Source: Liolophura sinensis
Taxonomy: Eukaryota; Mollusca; Polyplacophora; Chitonida; Chitonidae
Assembly: GCF_032854445.1 (NCBI RefSeq)
Contig: NC_088303.1
Location: forward strand, 16,933,501 to 16,997,500
Length of the DNA stretch: 64,000 nucleotides
Direction: 5' to 3'
Shown: piece by piece, positions 25,278-37,200 of the stretch
How positions within the stretch are numbered: position 1 is the stretch's first letter
Layout: the number at the start of each line of letters is the position of its first letter
Made by a program: the position numbers and the translations under genes
The notes under the pieces: generated by a model
Told to the model about the DNA's origin: nothing
Database searches by the model: none
The model's input: only the letters and a program-made list of their open reading frames with translations

Positions 25278-28200
25278 ATGTCGAAGCTACGGTGCTGGAA
25301 GAGGCCAGTTAGCAACAGCGTTTTTCGAAGATTGGAATATGCTCAGTATTCTGGCCAAGGGCTTTGTAGATTGAGTCAGGTGAGCTTCCGAAAATTGCAC
25401 ATTCTGAGGAATTGTCCGGAGAAGAGGCTTTTATTTTCGTTCTGCGACAGCGAAATTAAAGCCTCATTTATTGTAAAATTCCTGATTTGAAGACCTCTGA
25501 ATACCTCTAACAATGCACAGATACGTTGCGATTTTGAATTGGCTCTAAACAAACTGCGGCTTCGAGATGAAAGTCCGAAAAATTTGCGGTGAGAATCAAC
25601 TTAAGCGTACGTGAAGCCGAACCGGAAGTTCGTATGAAACATCATGGATGGTAACAATACAACAAAAGGGTGGAATAGAATTAGTCTTAGAATAGTTCTT
25701 TAAACAGTTTTTCTGAGTTCTAAGTGGCAGAACAAAATTGTACTGTATTGTGCTCGCTTAGTACCTGAGCATCACAGCATGTTAGGCAGTGCGTGTTCTT
25801 GTTGACATTCAGACGTTCGCACGTTCACGTACTGTTCACTTAGGCCTACATGTCACTTGACACTAATGACAGGGAAGAAAGTACACCGTGGGCCATCAGC
25901 ACTTTCATCCACTACTGTGGCATTATTGACCATACAACTCTATCCATCTAAGGCAGGCCGATTTTATTATAGAATATCTCTTGCATAGCCATGCATGGCA
26001 GGTACTTAAAAGTATAGGGCCTATGAGACACACAAGTTCACGGGAGTTGCATGTGATGGCACTCGCGCATACACCAGAAGTTGGGGTTAGGAAACGCTCC
26101 ATTTGCCCACTGCTCATGCGCGAAGGCCGTGTACCACCAGGGTTCTAACCCCAGTTTCTGGTACATGTGTGATTGCCCCCTCTCAGAAATCGCGTGAACT
26201 TGTCTCTCATAGGCCGTATGGGTACTTCATCAAGTCAGATTTTGATATCAAACTTTCTAGATTAATTTAGGTCACTCTTTTACTTTGCCAATGTTTGTGA
26301 AGTTGAAGGGTGATATTTCATATGATAAACATGAAATAAGGTCTCCATTTGATGGATTTTCCAAGCTGTAAAGTTGAAAGTAAAGCACCAGGGGACAGAG
26401 TTCGACTTCAGTGGCAGTGAGCTTACTGTGGGAATGAACAAGCTGTTTCAGAATGTATATCCTAGCTATGACTAGTTAACACATTAAGATTGCCATAGCA
26501 GAATATCGAAATGTGTCTGGACATATTCTTGAGAAATATCTAGAAAAATAAAAACTTGTGGTTGTTGGAGCCTTGCGAAAATGAATTATTATACTGTCAT
26601 GTTGATAGGTTTTCATTGAAAAGCATCACCTGCACACAGTAATAGTACTGCAGAGGACTGAATATATGATATTTGAAGGCCACACACATTATGATTACAT
26701 CTCCATCAAGGGTTTCCTACTTAAAACTTTTCCATTTCATTTTTATGGTAAAATTATGTTCAACCGTTAGCTTGCCTGCATTGAATTTGCTCTATTTACG
26801 CCTTAATTAATTTCCTCTATAAAGGCAGCGTTTTTTCTGTTGTAGATTCCAGACGAAGTGATTGATGATGTTGAGAAGCACTACACAGGGGTTGCTGCTA
26901 TTGTTAAAGAATTGGACAACAGCAGTGTTACATTAGATTTTGATCCTAGACAATGCTTTGAAGCTTTAAAGGTGGGTTTCATGGCATTTTTGATTGCATC
27001 ACAATAAAACTCTTGACCATCTGCATGGAATAGTGTATATATAGGAACCATAAAATGTGAGTGAGCTTATTAGAAGTCAATTACCGCAGCCTGGTACTTT
27101 TTGAACAGGTAGTTGTCTTCAGCTAAAACACCTGTTGTACTTCATTTAACTCTCTTTCAGTTTGCTGGTTACTTTTCAGGGTAACCTTTTACACAGAGGT
27201 AATGAAAGCCCTGTCAGTCAAATATATTTGGAAGTCAGTACTGGTTTTTTCACTTCTGTATGCACGCTTGTGAAAAACTACAGAATGATGAGTTTATTCT
27301 TGCTGGCTATCACAGTTGCAGATTCAAATATCAACTAATTTTTCTTTAGTTGTGTCCATATGAATTTATAATTTTCATGTTGGATGAACATGGTAGAGGC
27401 AAAAGCATGTATACGGTCTGAAATGGAGTATCAGTGTCTTATATTTTTTTATTTACAGACTGTCCTTGGTCATTTGATGAACTTTGAACCCAGGAGAAAT
27501 AATGAAGAGTGTGCTTCAGAAGCTGAGCAAAACAGATATGCACAGGCATTTTATAATTGTGGAGGACTAGAAGTAAGTTTTATGAATATCCAAAGATGAA
27601 AATTGGTTAAAAATCACATAATCCTTTCTAACTGAGGTTGTTTTTTTTTTTTTTAATTGACTGGTATTAACTGGGTATTTGTTATTCATTTTGAACTTAC
27701 AAATGTTTGTCAACCATCAATTGTTCATCAATTATACTTTACGAAGGAAAGCAAACTAGCTGCTTTCAGAACAGGCTCATGTCCATCTACTACGGCTTTG
27801 GTTGAGGCATAAAGTTAGGATTGCTCTTGTAGTTTCCTCTCAGACTCCACCTGTAAATGTGACTGACTGCCTTCATATAATTGAAATATTGTGAAGTATG
27901 GTGTAAAATATCAATGACAAAAAAAAAATGTTCTACACTTCCCCATTCACTGGATCTGTTAGAGGGTGAGGTGTAGCCATTTCCATGAATTCTTGCTTTC
28001 CTCAAGTAATAAAGGAGCAAAGTATCTTCACATCAAATAGCTGCACATAATTATTTAGTGAAAATCCTGTGTAGCTTAGGCATTGAGTGACTCTCCCCTT
28101 TCTTTTTTTTCAGGTTTTACTTCGGCTATTGATGTTTGGTTCGCTGTTTCCACAAGAGTCACTTTTTAGCAGAGGTTAGATTTTTGCAGATCTGTTCAGT

Positions 28201-31200
28201 CTCTGACATTTAGATTTCAGTTGACAAAATGAGCTGTAAAATATGCTTGCTAGTCATGTTTGAATCATTTTAGTACTCTATTTTATACTCTATACATACA
28301 GACTAGTGGAATAACTCCTCTAAATTTTTTTTTTTTACTAATTTGAAAAGTATGGCTGTGACAGCATTGATGTTTTTTTTGCATTTGATTACAACTTGTG
28401 ACTTGTTTTTACCAATTCTTTTGTTCACAGAATCAGAAGTTCGCCTCAGAATAAAAAGTTTAGTCCTCGAAATTTTGACTAAAATCACAACCACGGTAAG
28501 CCCAGATGGCTTCTTGTTGGAAGTTTCTACAATCAGTGCAGTTCACATTATGGAATATGTAACAGAGAGCATGTTGTAGTGCAAAATGTGATCTTCCACA
28601 CTTTACAAAAACCTGTTGCATTTACTGTATTGTCAGTCATAATTTGTCATTCTTTCATATGAGAAAACAAATGCTTATAAAATCGTAGGATTGATTACAA
28701 CTTACCTAACACGTCATAATGCTGTTGATGCATTTTAATTCTCATAAATGTTCGGCAAAAGTATCATTGCCGAACATATGATTCACTGATGGCAAGTGTC
28801 AGATTGAAGAATGATGGTATGTGTATCTGTTGTCAGACTGTGGGAGACAAAGTGACGAGGGAATTACTGCGCTATGACGATGTTCTCAACTATGTTTTCA
28901 CATTACTGGCTCACCAGAAAACATTCATCAACTCCTGTCAGCTGATAGAAGACATGCTCCAGTCCCGCAGAGAGGTCCTTGATTTGCACAGAATACGTGA
29001 GCACCCGGATTTGTTAACTTTTGGTGTTTGAGTTTTAATGTGGAGTCCTACACATTTTTATCTGCTGTAACTTTATGCTGACAGAGTATCTGCCTTGTAA
29101 GACTTGCCTGGGTACAGTTTCTAAATAAGTTTTGTTGAGAAATTATGTAAAATCTCAAGCAAAGAAGGAACTGAATATATTGACATTTTGTTTTAAATTT
29201 TTTAGTTGCCTCTGTGTAGATGGGCCTTCGGTCTATCCCAACAGAGATAGTTCAAAATATTACCCACACACACACACACACACCCAAATTTTTTTTTTTT
29301 TTTTGGGCTAGGTGGCTTTGCTTTTTGTTTGAAAGCATGTTTTGTATTTCTATAAATCTATGGCGAATGACAGTATCGCTTGACAATACAGTTTGTCTTT
29401 GTTTCTGCTTTTTACAGATAACTTGAGGAATCTCATCTTATGTCTAGATGATCAGCCATTGGCTAACTTCTGCAGGATTCTTGCTGTGACGATATCAGAT
29501 CTGGATATCTATGAAAACAAATCCTCCTGTAAGTACCTACCATGACATTGTGTTTTAGATTTTCAAGTCCATCCCTTTCTGGATCCATTTCCAACAAAAT
29601 TATGGCTGTTTTTGTTTATACTTTGACAGGTTTTCAGTTGTTCAATAAGAGCTCATTCTGTTGAATTGGAATTTGGTGCGTGGTTTCACCATGTCAAGAT
29701 TCTGATTGCTTGTGTGATTCTTTTTGCAGTGTTTGCTCAGAATAAACAGAAGAGGACGAGGGGATTCATTAACGTCAGAGATATTAATCAGGGTAAGGAC
29801 AGATTGTGAATTTTCTCACCTAGAAGACAGCTTAACCCAAAATGTTTTTGTTTACTGACCTGCCCCTTCTTTTGCCCCAAAACATTACATATTCTTTTTT
29901 GTCTAGACAGTGTTTTCTGTCCAACTTAACATTTGGGAGACTCTGTAGCTACATTTGCACATGTGCATGACCAGAAACCATGGCCATATCTAGAGTCATT
30001 TCAGTTCTGGAAAACGTTTGTGCTCCCAAACTGTTAGCTGCCCAAGCTAAACAAGCTGTATTAAATGTAACAAGTAAATTAAAAAAAATACGATGGTTTA
30101 CTTACAAAAAGTTTTTATACAAATTTCTTTATTCACAAACTTAAAGGAGAAGAAAATTTAAATATCAATCAAATACCATTGAAAAGAGTATGCTTTTCCT
30201 CGCAGATGCATGCCATAAAAAAAATTCTAATATGTACCTCAAGTTCATAAATTATAAAAAAAAGTCACCGCCAAAATCCACTGTGGGTAACTCCATTTTG
30301 CCTAAGAACTAGTCCTGAAGTTTGCTGTGTTAGGAGCAGAATTGCCATCGGAAACCGCTGAAGTGCACTTCGTACATTTCTGGTAGAACTTCTTCCCAAA
30401 AGGTAGCGAACAGTACAGTTCATTTTCCACTTGACGATTGGGAAACCGGAATGTTGGACGTAGGTTCCAAGTTTACGCGAACAAGCCGGCAGTTTTAACG
30501 ACTCTCATTGTCTGAGAGGCAACACACCCTCAGCATAAATTACAGGGTGTTAAAGATGGAGGACGTGATGGACTCAGCAATTTATGCCAGCTTTGCCGTT
30601 TTATGTGTATGGCGAGTAAAAATGGCAAAATTATGCAGCAGGCACCACCAGATAGAAAAAAATGTGCTCTTTTCAGCCTATGGTGTCATGTTTTTAGGTT
30701 CTCTTCTCCTTTAAAAGCTCTATTAAAGCATCATTTTGAGTTGCATTTTTGAAATTTATTTATGCACAGTCACAGCGTCACCATTAAATTTTGAGAATAG
30801 ATCCAGCCCTAGAAACACCGTTGAACAAGCGTGGAATGTTCTTAACTCAGTTATCACTGTTCTGACAAACATATTGGTTTCCTTAATAATATTTATACAG
30901 TTATAAAACATGTCAGTTTTTCTTTCTTCCCTTAGGATGTTTAAATCTTTTTCGTATATGGTAGCAGAGTGTGTGTTTTATTTGTTTTGTCTTGGTTTTT
31001 CAGAAATGCTCTTGTCTATACCAGAGTTGCTGCCCAGGTTAATCCGACTTGCTGTGGATAAAGATTGTAAGTCTGTGCAACTTTTGAAGCCAGGTATATT
31101 TGGTAAGAGCAAGAACAAAAAATCACATATAAGTAATTGCACTCAAATGGTGTGTTGAATACATGTGAATGCTCTTGATGTTGGAGGTGAAATTAGTATT

Positions 31201-34200
31201 TTTAGCAGTATCAGTGATTTAAATGTCTGTGAGTTCAAATTGTGCTTCTCTTGTAAATGAAGATAAACTTGATCTATTTTCCATATCCTTTGTCATATGG
31301 CTGAAGCAAGCTTTTGCCACTGCCAATCTATCCCTGCCCAATCTGCCTAATGAGGTTGTTGACTCCAGTCTAGCTCTCACTACTTTGTCAGGTACCTGGC
31401 CAGGAAGGCAGTGCATTGTTCCTTGCACGCTGCTCTCCTCAGTCCATAAATATGACTAATGTCTTTGGATAAATGACCAGAAATTTCTCCTGTAAGTTGC
31501 ACATTTTGTCGGGTTGAGAGAGTTCCGTTGATCTGTTGTTCAGACTGTGCTTTGGTGATATCGTCCATGAAAGCTCTATAATTCGGCAAGTAAAAAAGTA
31601 ATATTTTGTGACATTTATTTGCTTCTGAAAATGAATCCTTATTTGGGCACCAGTTTAGGTTATTCACCATGAGTGAGTACATCCGATCCAAGTTAGTACG
31701 TATCCAAATTATGTGGTTTGATTAGGCGTGATTTCAGGCTTCATCTTGTTACCTTTTCTGTAGATGTACCGCGCTATAGAGGCATGGTTAGTGAGCTGGA
31801 GTGCTGGATGGAGTGGATAGAAAACAGAATGGCAGAGGAAATCTATGAGAATCCAGTTACAGACGATTTTGATGACTTCATCGGAGGTAAGTTCATCTGG
31901 TAATGCTTGTAAGATAAGGAAAGAAAATTTTTAAGATAATCTCTTTTGCCATCAAATATTTGTGGGGGCCCCCCTTGACCAAGGTGGTTAGCGGGCCAGC
32001 GTGTCGCGATGAACCAGGAGCCTCTCACCACTGTGGGTTCAAGTCCGACTTCCTATCGGGGCGTATGTGAGAAGGTCTCCCAGCAACCTGCCGATGGTCG
32101 TGGTTTCCCTCTGAGCTTTGACTGGTTTCCTCCAGGCTCTGACCGGTTTCCTCCCGCCATCGTCGTCATCTAAGTGAAACATTCTTGAGTGCAGCGTAAT
32201 AAACCCAATCAAATAGATATATCAATCAAATAGTTGTTTTGCTGTTTAGAGATTTGGAGACACATGAAGTTATATATGATGATAGGTACTGTCGTATACA
32301 GTTTATGTTGATAAAAACATGTATAAACATGCTGCATACCAAAAAAATTGATGCTTTTTTGTGTTATTGAATTTGAAAATGTCCAGTCCTATAGTGTTTT
32401 AGTTGAAAGATATGATCGCGTGACGTCACCTGTTTGTTGGTCATGTCTGTTTTTTACATGTAAATGCATAACAAACCAAACCTGTGCCATTGGTAGGCAA
32501 GGCAACTGCATATTATAAACAGAAGTTGATATGGCTTCTCCAGAACATGTTAATATCAGTAGTCTGAAGTATATAAGGATTTGACATTGCATTTCACTGC
32601 TGTCGACAGAGGACATATGAAGTTGGACATAATTCATAAACCTGGGCCACTTTCACAAAACTTTGTAAACAAAATTTCTCTAAACTTTTTTCTTCTTTTT
32701 TTGACCTTTGGGTTACAGGGTCATAAGGTGACATAATTTACGAGAAAAATTACGGAAAATGGATTTACATAGTTTAGTCAAGGTGGGCCTGTTATGTGAA
32801 TAAAAAATTCATTAGCACGACATTATACACCAATCAATGGACCAGATCATTTGGTGTAATTCTGTGTTCTATCTCTACTGACTTGCCTTGCAGGGGTATC
32901 TGAGCCCACCTCCCCTGGGGGATTGATGACCCAACAGCAGGGCTTAAAAATCATGGAAGAGCTTGTACAGAGGGTGGAGGTGGTCTACGTCCTCGGCTTG
33001 TTCTTGGTTGGCAAACATAGGAAAAAGGTAAGCCTCACCCAGCAGATTGGGGCTTATCAGGAACCTAGCAATGTTGTTTCTGCCCAGTCTGAATCGGATG
33101 GTGCTGCTCAACACAGACAGCTTTATCTTGCAGTATAATGCCCTTACAACTAGAAAGTGGAGAAGATATGATGGTAGAAGAAAACTACTCAGCAACGATG
33201 AATGTGACCAAATGTTGTAAATCCTCAGTATACACAGCAGTGAATTGGTGTTTTCATTTAGAATTTATTACATGTGGTAAGAAGGGAAGTAGTGTGAAAA
33301 GGAGAAAATGATTTACTGCTATCTGCTCATTCTGTTTATGATATGACGTATTATTTCGTTTAGGTTCAGAGGAAGCTGGCAGAGTTGAAGTTAGCACCAG
33401 GGTTAAGTGATCTGTTTGATCAGTTCATATGGAAATGTCAAGTGTAAGTACCTGCTGATTGTGATCTCTGACTGTTATCCAGGGAATATTCAGTGGTCCA
33501 GTAATGTTACCTAATATATTTGTGGGTCACTAGGGCTTGCCTGGACCTTAGCTGGCTCAGTGTTATTAGGCATCTCTTGCTTAGATCATAAAGGGTGTAA
33601 TCTAACATCTATCTCTCACTGACTGGGCTATGCTCAAGTTAGATGGTTTGTCAAGATTTTGTGGTCTTCTCTGAAAACTAGATTGTCATTCAGTTGAAAT
33701 TTATGCATACCAGCTGTCAACGAATAAGGACCTTACAGGTCAATAATTGCAAGACCAAGCATTCTTTTCATACAAGACACCAGATAAAGTAATTGCTTTC
33801 AGTGTGTGTTTATCTGAATGCCCTTACATTTACAAAGTGGAGAAATCCTATTACTGTAATTCTTCAACCTTTTGGAATATTTGCAAGGTGTTAAACATAT
33901 TCTGAAGGCATTGTTCTATGTAGACTGATAAAATGATACTTTTTGTGAAACCCGGAAACTGGCCAATCCAGCCAACGTAGTTTTGTCCCCAAAATCAAAT
34001 AAAAAAATGTGCATAAACTATACTGAAAGTTGATCTGTCATATGCGAAAAGGTTGAGGAGTGTATTGAGCCTGCATACTTACGAGTCCATTACACAAGCC
34101 TTAATGGCCTCAAAGTGCACCGTGGGTTGCATAACAGTTATGGTTGGGGTTGTCTCCCCTGACCCCTGCTTACTGCCTTCCAGATAAACGCATTAAGCCT

Positions 34201-37200
34201 TAAAGTACAATTTATGACAGTTATTTGCAAAAAAAATCTCTTGTTTTTGTTGTATTTAAGACTGTTCTAGGTGTCTCTCACCTTGTTTCTGTGTTCTTCC
34301 ATTTTTTGCAGTTGAAGTAAAACAAAAATACGAAAAATTTGTAGTTCATATTCATTTCATTTGTTTCAGAAGATCTGCCAGCAACCTTCAGATGGTCATG
34401 GGTTTCCGCCGGGCTCTGCCCGGTTTTCTCCCACCATAATGCTGGTCGCCGTCGTATAAGTGAAATATTCTTGAGTGTGGTGTAAAACACCAATCCAATA
34501 AATCATTTGTTTCCTTTTCGCTTTCAGCCAAAGGTTTAACAGCCGGCATAGGTTACGGGGTCACAATGCCGCTTGTGAGTGCAGTCCGGTGAGTGACTAC
34601 ACACACACACACACACAGTAGTTTGTCTTGAAATGATTTCTCAGATATTCAGAACAGACATTGATTATTGTAAAAGGTATTCAAAACCAAGTATTGTATG
34701 TAGCTGTGCATGTATCTGAATGAAGAGCTTGGTATTCTGGTGAAATCTTCATATTATTGGATTGTATTTTACAGGAGGTGGCATTGAAAATCCAGTTTCT
34801 CCGATTGGTTCACAGTTTCTGTGATCATTCAGAGTAAGTTTGCCATTTCTGTTTTCTGTAGTTTTTGTCCTAATGCAACGTCACCAGTGTATTGTCAGTC
34901 AATTTTTGAATTGATTTTTGGTGGTAGAAAAGATTACTTAATTTAATTTGAGTTAGTACAGATGATGGTGTTGCACAATTACACAGCCATTCTTCTTGCC
35001 GTGAAATTTGTTGGTAGTTAATATTCTTCATTGAACAGTTGTTCAGCTTTTTATTTTCGATGTCTTTACAGCTACAAACATTTGCTCCTATCCAAAAATG
35101 AACTGAATGAACTCAAGAGAATAAGTGGTAAGTTCATCTCTTGTAATACTGGTCGAGTAATCTGCTTGAGTGTTGCCTGAAGAAATGAATTTTTCACAAT
35201 CAAACTTCAGTTCATCATTGGCATTGTATTTTGACCTCCCACTCCTTCCAAAAATAAAAGAATTTTTGAATTATGTGTGTCAGATTGGACATTGCTTTGT
35301 TTTTATGTGACAATGTTTTTCAGCAGATATGTGTCACAGTAATCCATACTTTGTTGTGGTTTAATGTCGAGAATAAAGAACTTCTAAAATCTCATTACAA
35401 ATAAAATTGCCTAAGAGAAGTTGTAAACCTTATTGTCGCCAGAGTAGAAGAAATGTTACTGTCAAACAGGAGATATGTGATAATTGTAATGCTGAGTGGA
35501 TCATGTTCAATTTTTAGCTCGCAGTTATGATGTAAGGCAAGGTATTGCGAGAGTGGGGAAAAAGTGGTGTCGGTGTCCGAGTAAGCTTTTTTGTTTGGGT
35601 CAGTCGAGTAAGGTTTTTTGTTTGGGTCAGTCGAGTAAGATTTTGTGTTTGGGTCAGTCGAGTAAGATGTTATGTTTGGGTCAGTCGAGTAAGGTTTTAT
35701 GTTTGGGTCAGTTGAGTAAGGTTTTATGTTTGGGTCAGTCGAGTAAGATTTTGTGTTTGGGTCAGTCGAGTAAGATTTTGTGTTTGGGTCAGTCGAGTAA
35801 GGTTTTATGTTTGGGTCAGTCGAGTAAGATTTTGTGTTTGGGTCAGTCGAGTAAGGTTTTATGTTTGGGTCAGTCGAGTAAGATTTTATGTTTGGGTCAG
35901 TCGAGTAAAATTTTGTGTTTGGGTCAGTCGAGTAAGATTTTGTGTTTGGGTCAGTCGAGTAAGCTTTTTTGTTTGGGTCAGTCGAGTAAGCTTTTTTGTT
36001 TGGGTCAGTCGAGTAAGCTTTTTTGTTTGGGTCAGTCGAGTAAGCTTTTGTGTTTGGGTCAGTCGAGTAAGATTTTGTGTTTGGGTCAGTCGAGTAAGAT
36101 GTTATGTTTGGGTCAGTCGAGTAAGATTTTATGTTTGTGTCTGCTAGTCTCACAGTTTTCACATCACCTTTATGAAACTTGGTGGAAATGATGAAGTTGA
36201 TTTGGACATTTACTCAATTTTATCATAAAGTAGGGATGTTTGCATTCTAATTCAAATTCACAGTTGGTAGAGCGTCCACTTCGGGACCAGTAGATCCAGG
36301 ATCAATCCTTGATCGAGTCACACCTAAGACTTTAAAAGAGGAAGTTGTAACTTCCTCGCTTGGCGTTCAGCATGAAGGGGATAGTGCAACGACTGGTTGA
36401 CCCGTATCAGTATAATGGCTCGGGCGGGGCGGCTTACTTGCCTTCGGTAAGTCGTCTCAGTGAAGCAGCACTAAATAAAAGAGCGGTGGAAATCCGTCCT
36501 GCAACAAGGAGGCACATTACACGTGCATGCACCCTAAAGATTCCTTTGTCGTCATATGACTGAAAAATTGTTGAGTACGACGTTAAACCCCAAGCACTCA
36601 CTCACTCACTCACTAATTCAAATTGTCAGGTTTTCGACTTAGTTTTAACCAAGCCAGTACTACATGTATAGTAGACCAGGGTCAGGTTTTTTTGTTTAAG
36701 TTAGCTGTTGCCACAGTTTTTACACCATCTTGCTGAAACTTGGTGGGGATGATGGGCATGCTTTGAAGACCTCATCAAGTAAATGATTTTAAATAATTAG
36801 GTATATTAATATTTTTATTCAAATTGTTAGGTTTTATCCTGGCCAGTACTATTCAGTTTTGTTGGCCAGGGTAAGGTTTTATGTTTGGGTCAGATATTCC
36901 AACAGTTTTCACATCAGCTTAATGAAACTTTATGGGAATGATGACCAGGATTTGGGGATTTACTCATTTTGAATAATTAGGGATATTTGCATTTTTAGCT
37001 GGATAAGCATTTCTATTTGGGTCAGCTGTTGTCAAAGTTTTCATGATATGTTCATGAAAAATTGTCACAGCTTCCATTGTTTTTGTGCTCACATGACATT
37101 TCCATAGACGCTGATTGGTTGATGTACGGTAAATACATCAGTATACCTCCCCTCCACCCATCCCTTAAAATTAAGCTTTTTAATGGTATTTGTCGGCATG

